Assembly: GCF_019059575.1 (NCBI RefSeq)
Contig: NW_024882023.1
Span: 248,001 to 312,000 of the forward strand
Direction: 5' to 3'
Source: Amphibalanus amphitrite
Lineage: Eukaryota; Arthropoda; Thecostraca; Balanomorpha; Balanidae
Length of the DNA: 64,000 bases
In this document: one piece after another, positions 21,803-32,436 of the stretch
How positions within the stretch are numbered: the first letter of the stretch is position 1
Layout of the letters: every line of letters starts with the position of its first letter
Position numbers and translations under genes: made by a program
Notes under the pieces: model-generated
The model's database searches: none
Told to the model about the DNA's origin: nothing
Seen by the model: the letters and a program-made list of their open reading frames with translations, nothing else

Positions 21803-22020
21803 TAACCTGAATTAGGCACTCGTCTTGTATATAAGTACACGGTATGTTAGAAATCGTGCATATAGTCTTCCTGTGTGTGCGTGTGTGTGTGTGTTGTTGT
21901 TGTTTGACTGATCTTTGTTCCTGCATGCATATACCCGACACAGACTCTGGGCAGTAATCGCCACGCCATGTGTGGATCGCCCATGATCGTAAATACATAC
22001 AAATACAATACATACATACA
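21803..22020 (+). other. LINE 3' UTR and microsatellite tail
   Basis: Contains a TG/TTG microsatellite (21876-21905) and, at 21935-21985, a segment that recurs in reverse complement at 23895-23960, followed by AAATAC-type units. This conserved segment is probably the 3' recognition end of the family. Confidence 0.75.
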
Positions 22021-22660
22021 GGATGGTGTGTCAAGTATCAACTTGACAGGAAGGTGGGTACGCAGACACTGAAATTTCTGTGTAATTTGCGCCAAAAATT
22101 AGGTACCTATTTGTGCAAAAATTAAACCCTTTTTATATAAAGCACATGTGCACATCTACCGATCAAGGCTATATCAAGGCTTTGGCGTCTGCCACCATGC
22201 ACCGAATTCGGCGCATGCGAAGTTACCTACGCCGGACATGCGCTGAAATTTTCGGCGCAATGCCGCCACTATGCCAGACATATAAGGCATAACGTGTATT
22301 ATTTCCAGTCTGGTACAAAACAAAAATCAAACCTTACCTAACCCCATGTTGCATGTTCATATGAACTGTAGATCAGATATTTTTTTGAAAAAATACCCAT
22401 CTTTCATCCTTTCAGCATACCTACAACCTACTAAACAGCCTTGGTATCAACCTAGCATTCATACTTTATCTGCACATACATATTGATATATGTGGTATGT
22501 TTTGTTCAGTAGGTTATATGTAGTAGGTCAGCCGTCAGGTGCCTACATGCTATCATTTGTCATGCTTTGATTTCAGATGGTGTCTTGTGGGCTTTATAGT
22601 GGGCTTTGTGGCCCTCGTGCAAGGGTTAAGTGTTGATGCACATAATGCAATGTGTTTTTT
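22021..22660. other. Unannotated DNA
   Basis: No gene seen. Small hairpin GTCAAGT/ACTTGAC at about 22029-22046. Confidence 0.45.
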
Positions 22661-22909
22661 CCATGGGCGCAGGAACCTCACGTAAAGTTTGGGGGGGGGG
22701 GGGGGCAGAGAACTTCAATGTCACTTTGTGGGAACCGTAATACCCCTATGAACAAATTCTTTGCAGTTTCGTGCTCATCTCACCTTGCCGAACCATTTCT
22801 TGCTCTTAGTTTTGAATTTAAATGAAAAATAAATATTTTACTTTAAAAATTAGCATAGCTGAAAAGTGGGGGCATGTCCCCCCCCCCCCCTCCGCTCCTA
22901 CGCCTATGG
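22661..22909. mobile_element. ~250-bp MITE with G-run/C-run ends
   Basis: The left end CCATGGGCGCAGGAACCTC followed by a run of G is mirrored by a run of C and a right end whose reverse complement is CCATAGGCGTAGGAGCGGAG. The ends match imperfectly as inverted repeats. The interior is short and non-coding. Confidence 0.6.
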
Positions 22910-23130
22910 TTTTTCTCAATGGTACAAATCATCCACATTCATATGTGAAGGGTAGGTAGCTACCTACAGAACCAAATCAATGCCTCAATTGCTCATTGTT
23001 TTCTTACAATAAGTCCCTCCTCTGCCAATCGCACTAAAGTATCTACTGTCACAATGCAGTGTGCGTCATGATTTATCAACTCTATGCTTACAATATATTT
23101 CCATTTGTCAATCACATATTGTTTTTTTTT
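22910..23130. other. Unannotated DNA
   Basis: No feature seen. A T-run followed by ACAG near 23126-23135 resembles a splice acceptor but precedes only LINE debris. Confidence 0.4.
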
Positions 23131-23149
23131 ACAGGCTTTCCGGTTATGA

Positions 23150-24165
23150 CTGAGGCCGGCATCTCACCTGTCCTGGCTACGCCAAATCACTGCGGATGCC
23201 GGATGCCGAGGACCGGAGAGCCAACCGCTTTGAGGCGTGAGCTCTGTGGCGTGGCTCGAGTGACGGCTACGGCGCCGTCGACCTGGTTGAATAGCTGGGG
23301 CCTGGACGAGGGTGCCCTTAGTACGGTGGCCAATCGGTTACGTCCGAGGGGCGCTCGAACACGCTGCCGTCGCGTGGCTGCCGGCGGCCGCCCCCTCGCA
23401 CGTGAATCTCCTGGAGCGAGGACTGCGAGAGGCGGCTGCATCATCACCTGTGTCCGCGCTCAACACCGTGCCACGCACTAATGGCGGAAGCCCGACTTTC
23501 TCCGATGGAGGAGAGAAGCTGGACGCTGGCTGCCAGGCTGCTGGGGAGGGCGCTGGCTCTGCCATCAGGGGACCCCCTGCGTGCGACCGCCAAGGCCTCG
23601 GCACCGGCGCGCCTGTCTTCGGTCCGAGGCTGGAGATTGCAAGGCCGCCAGGCCTGGGCGAGAGCGAGAATCCCACCGTGTCAACAGACGGCTGGCGTCA
23701 CCTTCCGGTTGGACGTGTGCCCGATCCGGGCTGGGGCCACGGCGGCGGAAAGGGAAAGCGTGGCTACGCTGCACCTCGCGTTCCTGCCCCTGTGTGCTGT
23801 CCGGCTTTGGACGGACGGATCTGCGGAGGGCGGAGTCTTCAGGTGCTGGGCGGGAGCCGTGCTGGTCTGGCTGTATTTGTATTTGTATTTGTATTTACAT
23901 TTAAGAGCGATCCACATACAAAGTGCGTGGCGATTACTGCTCAGAATCCGTATCCGCGGCTGCTGATCTAATCATTCAAAACATTTGCACATTCACTCAC
24001 GTCAAAACAAGGACAAGGCTGGACGAAGAGGCCGAGGAACTGCGGGCCCCGGCCGGAGAGCTGTGCTTTAGCTACCGCGCGGAGATGGTGGCGCTGGTGA
24101 CCGGTCCGGAGACCCTACTCGGAAGAGACAGAGACCAGGACCTGCGTTCCGTACCTATCTGCTAA
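23150..24165 (+). pseudogene. Broken LINE: reverse-transcriptase C-terminus plus RNase H
   Basis: Remnant of a non-LTR element with RNase H (I/Jockey-like group by eye). Frame 2 near 23335-23440 reads YVRGALEHAAVAWLP and LLERGLREAA, a typical post-RT segment. After a frameshift near 23455, frame 3 gives MAEARLSPMEERSW, then LWTDGSAEGG near 23810, the start of an RNase H domain. About 24010-24090 continues with LRAPAGELCFSYRAEMVAL, the next RNase H segment. Between them sits a foreign insertion (23873-24009). At least one frameshift, no start and no reverse-transcriptase core: non-functional. Confidence 0.75.
23873..24009 (-). mobile_element. LINE 3'-end fragment inserted in the RNase H remnant
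   Basis: On the minus strand this resembles the 3' UTR tail of the 18.5-kb LINE: a conserved TGGCGATTACTG-type segment followed by repeated TACAAATACAAA units. It splits the RNase H reading of the host LINE remnant. Boundaries are approximate; a GGCTG word at both edges could be a target duplication but this is weak. Confidence 0.7.
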
Positions 24166-24605
24166 CTGTGCGGTGGTGCTGGTGTAGTGCAGCATTTTTG
24201 GATGGATAGCTACATTTCACGATCAAATAGCTGTTACGTTTCAGACCAGTGCAGGTGGCGTGACGAACAATGTGGTAGTTATCTGTTGGCCACTTCTGCG
24301 GCCGCTGCTATTTCCTACTCGAAGGCGGGCGCGCTGTTTGGCTGGGCTGCCAGGATGTTCCCATTATGTGTCGACGACAAAGCGAGTGTATTCGTGTTCT
24401 TTTAATGCACAGAGGTCTGTTGTATATTTGAAGTTTTATTTTAAGTTGACGATTGCGAAGGGCAGATTCATCTTCTCTCTTTCATTTGTGTTGCCACTTT
24501 ATCGTTCATGTTTGTTATAAGTGTCCATGCGGCTTGGTTGTCATCTTTATTCCTGATGTATTTTATTTTACGAACATGCTGGTGATCAATGCAATACACT
24601 TTTGG
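24166..24605. other. Unannotated DNA
   Basis: Probably the degraded 3' continuation of the RNase H LINE; no domain identified. Confidence 0.4.
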
Positions 24606-25789
24606 TTAACCCGCGCCCCACTGGGGTCTGTGAATAACACGCCCTACTGGGGGGGGGGGCTATTCATAGCCCCCCCTCCTAACTCCGAAACTACTGGGCC
24701 GATCGTCAAAATTCAAACGGCGTCTGATAGCCCCGGAAAAACTGTCGAGCGAAACCTAATTTCATTGACCTCGAGGTCACCGATGACGTCACAGGTCAGG
24801 TCAAAGTAAAAATTATTAGCACTTTGGCTTGTTCACATTTTGGGCTCTGGCCGCCGTCTTACAAGTCAGATCAGGCTCATTTTTGGTTTCCACACTCGTG
24901 ACCAGATGCTCTAGATACCTTGAGGGTACCAAACTTGTACTTTGATTTTCAGGTCAGGGTCAGGTCATCACAGGTCACGAAAATATTATATCATGCGTCG
25001 GTCACGTGACACATGTTTTATGGTCCATTTAGGCCATAGATTTCGAATTTGATATCGTCTGTGTCATTCGAGGTCATTTTGAGTCGAATTTAGCTTAGGT
25101 CAGGTCACTTTCAGGTCAAAAAAGGTCAAATTTTGAAGTTAAAATTTTTCAACAAAAAAGGTGTCTATTGGATGCAGTTTGAGCTCAGGAACACGATGGT
25201 GCCATTTATATTGGTGTACGATGCCAAATACGTACTAAAAAATTGATTTGAAAAATTAATAATTGTGAATTTTTTGCAATAATGCGTATAACTTGGCCAT
25301 TTTTGAAGATATTTAGCTAAAACTTGCTAGAGTTAGTCATAATCATGCGTTCTGTCACATATATTCCGTTTTTTTTTGAAAAGTCAAAAAAATTTTGAAA
25401 AAAATATAAAAATATAAATTTTGAATATTATTATATAAAATTTTCGAAATTTTCAAAATTTTGAAAATCCGAGATAGCAGTTTGATAGCGCGGTCAATTC
25501 TGAGTTCTTTCATGCAAAGAAATTGGATCTAGCTTAAAAACTGAGCTCTTGGGAGCGATTGCCGTGGTTCAATGTTTTGCGTCGAAATCGGACGAACATG
25601 ACGTCACTCTGACGTCATTTCCGGCCGACCTATGGTAGCTACGAAGTTCAAATTTTGACACAAGGTGTCAAATTGATGCAGCCGAAGGTACTGAAAGTTT
25701 GGCGTCGATTCGTCAAGCGGTTTGGAAGTTATTGCAGAAAAACGGGAGGGGGGGCTATAAATAGCCCCCCCCCCCAGTGGGGCGCGGTA
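24606..25789. mobile_element. TTAA-flanked piggyBac-like MITE with G/C-run hairpins
   Basis: The left end is TTAA-CCCGCGCCCCACTGGGG; the right end is the inverse, CCCCCAGTGGGGCGCGG, followed by a decayed TAA. Just inside each end a run of G and a run of C face each other across CTATTCATAG or CTATAAATAG and can form hairpins. TTAA target sites and CCC...GGG tips are typical of piggyBac-type elements. The interior is AT-rich and non-coding, with many AGGTCA half-sites at 24770-24990 and 25070-25130. Segment 24841-24960 recurs at 52128-52230. Confidence 0.7.
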
Positions 25790-26481
25790 ATGCTGCTTTA
25801 GCTCTGATCCTTTGTGGTATGTCTTGACTGTACTACTGCGATAGCGATTTTTCCTCACCAAAATATGCAGGCAACCAATGTAAATGCTGCCAAAAGTTTG
25901 TCATTACGTGATGTATCTAAAAAAACATCGAGTTCCTGAACGTGGTCGTGTACTACGTAACCGGAAACTCAATAGGACGCAGAATTCTGTGAATCAAAAC
26001 TACAGAAGTGAGGCTGGCCACGCCAAAATCAAGTGAGATATGTCTAGCCTTTCTTCAGCCGCCAAGGCTTCGATAGACTATCCCCGGGTTCGGTGTCTCT
26101 CGAACTACGAAGATTTAACGTCGTCCGGCCAATCCTGGTTAAGGTCAGCGGGGATTTAGCTGTGGTTATGGAACAGGATTGGCCGTCCGAGAGACTCCGA
26201 ACCTGGGGTATGTTGCAGCACAGCTATGTCGACCGAGTGTCGTCGCAAGCTGCACCACTAGACGAGAACAAATAAAACCGTCCCGTCCTAGGCTGACTAG
26301 GCTTAGCTAGGTGGCAGCACAGTCGCGCCGGCAGGGGGCAGTGCCACAACCAGCCGACTGATATTTTCGTGTGACGTCAGAACCGGTGCCTCCCTGCTCA
26401 AGTCCAACTGGCCGGCAACTGGCCAATCAGGGAGCTTGTTTGTCATTTCTGGGTGGGATTAAAAAACATGCGTACGCAAAA
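25790..26481. other. Unannotated DNA with a 130-bp palindrome
   Basis: No gene. See the hairpin at 26082-26212. Confidence 0.5.
26082..26212. other. 131-bp imperfect palindrome
   Basis: CCCCGGGTTCGGTGTCTCTCG on the left faces CGAGAGACTCCGAACCTGGGG on the right with two mismatches, and GGCCAATCCTG further in faces CAGGATTGGCC. It is a compact foldback with no coding capacity. Confidence 0.8.
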
Positions 26482-26695
26482 TGGCGACGTTGTTTTGCCT
26501 CTAATGCGCCAGATATGTAACCTAAAAGAATTGGATACGACTACTAAATACAATATGCCGATAATAGACTATTTTCACCCCAGGGGCTAGGGGACACTGG
26601 GAAATCGGGGTTTGTGGGGCCCAGGTGGGGATGATTGTGAAACATGTTTGCTAGCGACGCGAAGCAATGATGTGGCCTTGGCCACAAATAGGGGA

Positions 26696-26775
26696 TATCT
26701 TAGGTAAGGGTTAAATGGAATTTTTCCATTTACCCTTACCCAAAGGCTATAAGATAAACCCCCTTACCTAAGATA
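26696..26775. other. Hairpin, perfect 15-bp stem
   Basis: TATCTTAGGTAAGGG at 26696-26710 faces its exact inverse at 26761-26775, with a second smaller hairpin (AAATGGAA facing TTCCATTT) inside. Followed by a short GTAAG-type repeat near 26822-26850. Confidence 0.85.
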
Positions 26776-26920
26776 TAGGTACTCCTTTTCGTCCTTAGCG
26801 CGCGAACCACTGGAAACGTGGTAGGTAAGGTAAGGTAAGATAAGGTGAGGTTTTGTTAGGTTATGTTTGTTCCCTCTGGAATCGAAAAATTCTCCCCACC
26901 CAAAAAAAAAAAAAATACTA

Positions 26921-27706
26921 CAGGGTGTCCCAGAAGTCTTGAAGCTTTTTTATTTTTGTCCTGTGACCTTGCTATGCCACTGATTAAGGCAAATGACGCC
27001 TCAAACGAAAGAGAAGGAACTGAAGTTTTGTATTTTCATGCCTAGAGCACCACTTAAGTCCGGTGGCCCCCGTTGTGAGTCGCACAAGATTGAGCACGAG
27101 AGATCACGTTCTTCGCTGCCGCCAAGATCTCCCGGTTTGCAAAACACCGGTGTCGCCATGCCCGTTTCTGGTCAGCTTCAGAGCCTTATTTCATGAAGCG
27201 AGCCAGGAAACAGAGTATTGGATCTCCGAGAAAACATTAGCAACATAATGATTTACTGATCAGAAAGTCTCCTGACATGTTTGCACGCATCCATTACGAA
27301 AATAAGGCTCAGCTGCTTGAGCGCTCTAAGCAACAGCCCGTTGTAATCCTTTGATTCGTCGCATTATTATGGTACTAAAACAAATATCAACCCGTCGCAA
27401 ATATATGTCGCTAATATTATGTCGCTCGCTTCAGGGAATAAGACTCTGAAGCTGACAAGAAACGGGCATGGCGACACCGGTGTTTCGCAAACCGGGAGAT
27501 CTTGGCGGCAGCGAAAGACGTGATCTCTCGCGCTCGTTCTTGTGCGACTCACAACGGGGGCCACCTGACTAAAGTGGTGCTCTACGCATGAAAATACAAA
27601 ATTTCAGTTCATTCTCTTTCGTTTGAGGCATGATTCGCCTTAATCAGTGGCATAGCAAGGTCACACGACAAAAATAAAAAAGCTTCAAGACTTCTGGGAC
27701 ACCCTG
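26921..27706. mobile_element. 786-bp element, ~270-bp inverted ends, TA target duplication
   Basis: Tips CAGGGTGTCCCAGAAGTCTT at 26921 and its inverse ending at 27706, both flanked by TA. The arms extend inward to about 27200 and 27436 with few differences; only about 235 bases are unpaired. The TA duplication fits a Tc1/mariner-type mechanism. No transposase. Confidence 0.85.
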
Positions 27707-27814
27707 TATTTCCCAGTGTCCCTTTGGATGTAAACAGTTCAAATATCGGGATATTTTATTTAGTAGTCGCATCCAATATATATCTGGCGCAACAGAGGCA
27801 AAACAACGTCGCCA

Positions 27815-28382
27815 CTAAAAAAAGCGTCTCGGGCCTCGGCAGTGTGTGTGTGTACCAAGTGTGTACGTAGCGTACGGAAGGTGGGATGTCTTATTATATT
27901 TCGGTAAGTGTTGCGAAGCAAAGTGTTTTGAAACTGTTTTTGATGTAATTAGCCATGGAGAAGCAGTTAAGATCATCAAAATTGTTTTTGTTTAATAGAA
28001 AAAAGTTTTACCTTTGGGAAACTACGAGGCGAAGATCCAAAAATTGATTGGTCAATAGACTCTTGATGACCATATATTGCATGGGCATAAATGCAGCCCT
28101 CGCTACTACGGGTGAAAAACGGTATAACGTGCTGACTGCTGGTACTTGCCGTATTGTGTTCACTTATCAGAGAGAAGAGGCTTCCATTTTCCACTAGGGA
28201 TTAACATGATTTGATTGAATTCGGCAAATTCACTAGAAAATGGCGATAGGAAGAAAGGCATCGTTAACCCTGGCGTCACCGGTAGCGTTTTCGTCCGAGG
28301 TTAAGATTTCCTGCATTAGGCCGCCGTGCCAGGCCGAAGCATGCTGTGACGTCACTTGGTGATAGAAGATAACGTAAAAAGA
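27815..28382. other. Unannotated DNA
   Basis: Short TG microsatellite near 27842-27852; nothing else recognised. Confidence 0.4.
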
Positions 28383-29067
28383 ATGACTCAGGCAGACTCA
28401 AACTGACTCAGGCAGACTCAAACTGACTCAGGCAGACTCAAACTGACTCGACCGACTCAAACTGAATCAGATTGACTGAGACTGACTCAAACTAACTCAG
28501 ACCGACTCAACCGACTAATCGATCCACTCAAATCGATTCCGATCGACTCAGGTCTCAGACAGACTCTGGCAGACTCAGACCGATTCAGATTGACTCAGAC
28601 CGACTCAGAATGACTGACTGACCCAGAATGACTCAACCAACTCAAGTCATTCGGATCGACTCAGACAGACTCAGAACGACTCAGACAGACTCAGGCAGAC
28701 TCAAACCGACTCAGGCAGACTCAAACTGACTCAGGCAGAATCAGACCGACTCAGATAGACTCAGAACAACCCAAACTGACTCGGACCAACTCAACTGACT
28801 CAAATCAATTTTGATCGACTCAGACAGACTCAGAATGACTCAGACTCAACTCAGGCAGACTCAAACCGGCTCAGGCAGACTCAAACTGACTCGGGCAGAC
28901 TCAGACCAATTCAGATCGACTCAGATAGACTCAGAATGACTCAAACTGACTCTGACCGACTCAACCGACTCAAATCGATTCCGATCGACTCAGACAAACT
29001 CAGAACGACTCAGACAGCCTCAGACAGACTCAAACCGACTCAGGCACACTCAAACTGACTTGACCGA
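28383..29067 (+). repeat. 10-bp GACTCA tandem array, forward orientation (~0.68 kb)
   Basis: Units of about 10 bp begin GACTCA followed by a variable four bases (GGCA, AACT, GACC, GACA), often alternating to give a 20-bp period. Many junctions create TGACTCA, the AP-1-type word. Higher-order blocks such as the one containing ATCGATTCCGATCG recur. The same array in opposite orientation is at 32649-32992. Confidence 0.9.
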
Positions 29068-30998
29068 TTAAAATTCCTAACAAATTATTAAAAATGTGTG
29101 CACTTTTACTTGCTGAACCTCTGTCCAAACTCTTTAACAAATCACTTCAACTAGGAAGGTTCCCCTCACTTTGGAAAAAAGCCTGTGTCACTCCAATCTT
29201 CAAGCAAAAGGGATCTAGCTCAGATCCAACAAACTATCGTCCTATTAGTCTTCTTCCCAATCTCTCTAAAATTCTTGAAAAAATCGTTTTTTCTAAGATA
29301 TATTCTCATTTGAATGGAAACAACTTACTTTCAGAAAAACAAAGTGGATATCGTCCGGGCCATAGCACACAAATTCAGCTCTTGTATCTAACTCACCAAC
29401 TATACTCTGCTCTAAACAAAAGTCAAAACTTTACAGCTATCTATCTTGACATCTCGAAATATTTTGATAAAATTTGGCATGATGGACTCCTTTTAAAATG
29501 CAAAATCGAGTGCAATATTTCCGGTTCTCTGCTAGCCTGGCTTAACTCTTACCTTACAGATCGCGAACAGGTTGTTCGAGTTGGAAACAGTCTATCATCA
29601 TCCCAAAAAATACTATCCGGCTGCCCCCAGGGCTCGGTGCTTGGACCTCTTCTGGCCTTAATTTACCTCAACGATCTATCAAACAAGACCAAAAATGACG
29701 CTCTCTTTTACGCTGACGACACTTCACTTTATTCTTCCCATCACCACGACAGTCAGGATCACAGACGCTCCTTGCAGAACGACCTGGACGAGATTAAACG
29801 ATATGGGACTGACTGGGCCATCACCTTCAACGCTAAAAAGACACTACAACAGACATTTACAAACCGACGAGACAGCTGTCCTCCAGCACTTGCATTTGAC
29901 GGGCAGGACATACCGACCGTGACAAGTCATAAACATCTCGGACTGACACTCTCGACGGACCTTCACTTTCGCGCACACATCAATAACGTCATTCGGACAA
30001 TTAACATTCTCCTAGGACCGATATATCCCGTGGCTAAGCTTCTTCCTAGACCAGTCTTGAACAACATTTACTCTACCTATATAACACCTCATTTCGACTA
30101 TTGTGATATTGTTTACGACGGACATTTGACATCAACTGACGCCATCCGACTCCAGACGCTTCAGAACCGCTGTGCCAGACTTGTAACAGGGACGCTTTAT
30201 CGAACACCAACTACCGCATTACTAACCGAACTAGGATGGGAACGACTTGAGACAAGACGATTAATTCATAAGCTTCTATTCTTTCACAGACTTAACTTCA
30301 ATCATCCTCCTCTCCCTTCATACATTACAGACATATTGACAGAAACCAGACAAGACGCCACGGGACTTAGACTTCGCAATGCTCAATCTCTTACTTTTCC
30401 CCCTACCAATCTCACTTCTTTCTATAGAGCCTTTTTTCCTTCGACAATAAGACTCTGGAATACTCTCCCAGACACATTGCGTAACACATCCCGCTCCGCT
30501 TTTGCTCGTCAAGTCTGGCAGCGATTTGGGGCACCAGAGCCACCCACTTTCTTTTCTTTCGGCAACAAAACGCGTAACACACTACACACACGATTGAGAG
30601 TGGGCATGACGACTCTCAAGGCACACCTGTTCAATATACAACACCCCAACACACCCAGCCCAGTATGTGCTTGCGGTTATCACGATGAGAACACAACTCA
30701 CTTCATACTCTGGTGCCCACTTTACCATACACAAAGAGTAAAACTTATAAAAGCAGTTCGAATCATCACTCCAAATTTTGACAATTTCTCAGCAAAATTA
30801 AAACTTGATACCCTTCTCTTTGCAAAAGACTTAAACAAGCATCAAGGCACACAAATCACCCATCACCTTCAGACATTTATTGTAGAGACAAATCGGTTTA
30901 CCAATACAACATAACTGTTTAGTTAGTGCATTTAAGTACCATTGATATTAATGCAACACACTGCTTACATAACACTACATTACATTACAAAACACAAA
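29068..30998 (+). mobile_element. 5'-truncated LINE, ~1.9 kb
   Basis: Begins inside the region just before the reverse-transcriptase domain, directly against the GACTCA array; the endonuclease is missing. It keeps an open frame to 30914 and a short AC-rich 3' UTR ending in ATTACATTACAAAACACAAA-type sequence. A different family from the 18.5-kb LINE. Confidence 0.8.
29094..30914 (+). CDS. LINE reverse transcriptase, C-terminal 606 aa, 5'-truncated
   Basis: Reverse transcriptase of a non-LTR retrotransposon, lacking its N-terminal endonuclease. The first ATG is probably not a natural start: upstream codons in frame already read like the conserved pre-RT segment. Landmarks: WKKACVTPIFK about residue 27-37; NYRPISLLPNLSKILE about 47-62; LDISKYFDKIWHDG (usually AFD) about 118-132; CPQGSVLGP near 178; FYADDTSLY near 204-212. 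The C-terminus has a Cys/His cluster (CACGYHDENTTHFILWCPLY) near 555-575, a common LINE tail motif. No internal stop despite truncation, so the insertion may be young. Confidence 0.85.
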   Translation: MCALLLAEPLSKLFNKSLQLGRFPSLWKKACVTPIFKQKGSSSDPTNYRPISLLPNLSKILEKIVFSKIYSHLNGNNLLSEKQSGYRPGHSTQIQLLYLTHQLYSALNKSQNFTAIYLDISKYFDKIWHDGLLLKCKIECNISGSLLAWLNSYLTDREQVVRVGNSLSSSQKILSGCPQGSVLGPLLALIYLNDLSNKTKNDALFYADDTSLYSSHHHDSQDHRRSLQNDLDEIKRYGTDWAITFNAKKTLQQTFTNRRDSCPPALAFDGQDIPTVTSHKHLGLTLSTDLHFRAHINNVIRTINILLGPIYPVAKLLPRPVLNNIYSTYITPHFDYCDIVYDGHLTSTDAIRLQTLQNRCARLVTGTLYRTPTTALLTELGWERLETRRLIHKLLFFHRLNFNHPPLPSYITDILTETRQDATGLRLRNAQSLTFPPTNLTSFYRAFFPSTIRLWNTLPDTLRNTSRSAFARQVWQRFGAPEPPTFFSFGNKTRNTLHTRLRVGMTTLKAHLFNIQHPNTPSPVCACGYHDENTTHFILWCPLYHTQRVKLIKAVRIITPNFDNFSAKLKLDTLLFAKDLNKHQGTQITHHLQTFIVETNRFTNTT

Positions 30999-31046
30999 AC
31001 ATGACACTATGACGCAAGCTGGCCCGATTGGAGTCGTCCGGCGCCT

Positions 31047-32436
31047 CACGGTTCGTCGGAAGGTCATCTCAGGCTCAAAAGAAACGGTATATACCATTCG
31101 AAAGCTGACGGTGAGCTGAATCCAAAAATGTATTTTTTTTATAAAAATCGATCGATGGCCTTTTTTGAAAATTGCGTTTTTGTAAAAACTTAATAATCTT
31201 TTATTCAACGGGCTGTCCCGGACATTCTTGAAAACATAAACATGTATTTTTGAGTTCCAGTGAAAGCTGAACGCCAAAAGAACAATATTTAGCGAAGCAA
31301 TATTTCCAAACGTTAATATGCGTCTCCCACAGCCGAAAATAAGGCGCAATCACACAGCTCAGTGTCACGATGGACCAAAGTCAGCCACACAGAAGCGTGA
31401 AATGACCCTTATCGACTCGCAGACCCGGCGCTCTCGGCCCGCCTGACCGGTCACGGAAAGAACGTTCGGCTCTCGTTCTACTAAACAAATGTCATATTTG
31501 TCAGTTTAACTGTCCACGTCGCTATCAAAGTTATTCAGGATACCTGTGAAGAAAATTCATTGTTCTGCTCGATTTACAGCATGCTTTAATTTACATTTTT
31601 CTTATGCATGTTTTGTTCCATCCAGCTGCGATCAGTGCCCGCGCAGGGGAAGTGAGCGGGGTTTCACTGTCAGAGGCTGTACTGGTGACAGCTGCTCGGC
31701 CGTGCGACCGGTCAAAGGTTACCCTGCCCCGCCGGGCGCTACCCCCACTCCACCCGAGCTGAGGCCGGTGCAGCCTCTGACATTTCAGCGCGGCCAATTT
31801 TCCTTATATGGGCATGATACCAAGCTCAATTGAGCAAAGTAGACATGAACAAATGCAAATTAATGCATGATGTGAGGATGACAGAACAATGAATTTTCTT
31901 CACAGGTATCCTGAATAACTTTAATAGCGATGTGGACAGTTAAACTGACAAATATGACATTTCCGTGGCCGTGTTTTCCGTGTTTAGTAGAACTAGAGCC
32001 GAACGTTCTTTCCGTGGCCGGTCAGGCGGGCCTAGAGCGCCGGGTCTGCGAGTCGATAAGGGTCATTTCACGCTTCTGTGTGGCTGACTGTGGTCCATCG
32101 TGACACTGAGCTGTGTGATTGCGCCTTATTTTCGGCTGTGGGAGACGCATATTAATGTTTGGAAATGTTGCTTCGCTAAATATTGTTCTTTTGGCATTCA
32201 GCTTTCACTGGAACTCAAAAATACATGTTTATGTTTTCAAGAATGTCCAGGACATTCGTTTCGTTTCTTTTATTCGTTGAATAAAAGAATATTAAGTTTT
32301 TACAAAAACGCAATTTTCAAAAAAGGCCATCGATCGATTTTGATAAAAATTACATTTTTGGATTCAGCTCACCGTCAGCTTTCGAATGGTAAATATCGTT
32401 TCTTTTGAGCCTGAGATGACCTTCCGACGAACCGTG
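31047..32436. mobile_element. Very long hairpin / foldback, arms ~521 and ~555 bp
   Basis: The left arm 31047-31567 is matched in inverse by 31882-32436 nearly end to end, with small indels and substitutions. The loop is 314 bp and itself contains a facing pair (GTCAGAGGCTGTACTG near 31667 and CAGCCTCTGAC near 31771). No transposase. A transcript crossing it would fold into a dsRNA of about 500 bp. Confidence 0.9.

Larger units (their letters stand above)
18473..22020 (+). mobile_element. Near-complete LINE (CR1/L2-like), ~3.5 kb
   Basis: Non-LTR retrotransposon with a single long frame encoding endonuclease and reverse transcriptase, a short 3' UTR and a microsatellite-like tail of AAATAC/ATAC units (21990-22020). 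CR1/L2-group LINEs characteristically end in short tandem repeats rather than poly(A) (family knowledge). The 5' end is not defined and I see no ORF1 upstream. Confidence 0.88.
26482..27814. mobile_element. Outer foldback element (1.33 kb) with a nested element
   Basis: The left arm 26482-26604 and right arm 27709-27814 are inverted copies: the tips TGGCGACGTTGTTTTGCCTC and its inverse, through GGGACACTGGGAAA and its inverse. The right arm begins immediately after the TA that ends the inner element, so the inner element inserted against it. Non-coding. Confidence 0.8.

Noticed and set aside
23120..23140. T-run plus ACAG resembling an intron 3' splice site
   Set aside because: What follows is a frameshifted LINE remnant, not a host exon.
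26082..26212. tRNA-like or structured RNA gene
   Set aside because: The palindrome is too long and symmetric for a tRNA; no A/B box arrangement seen.
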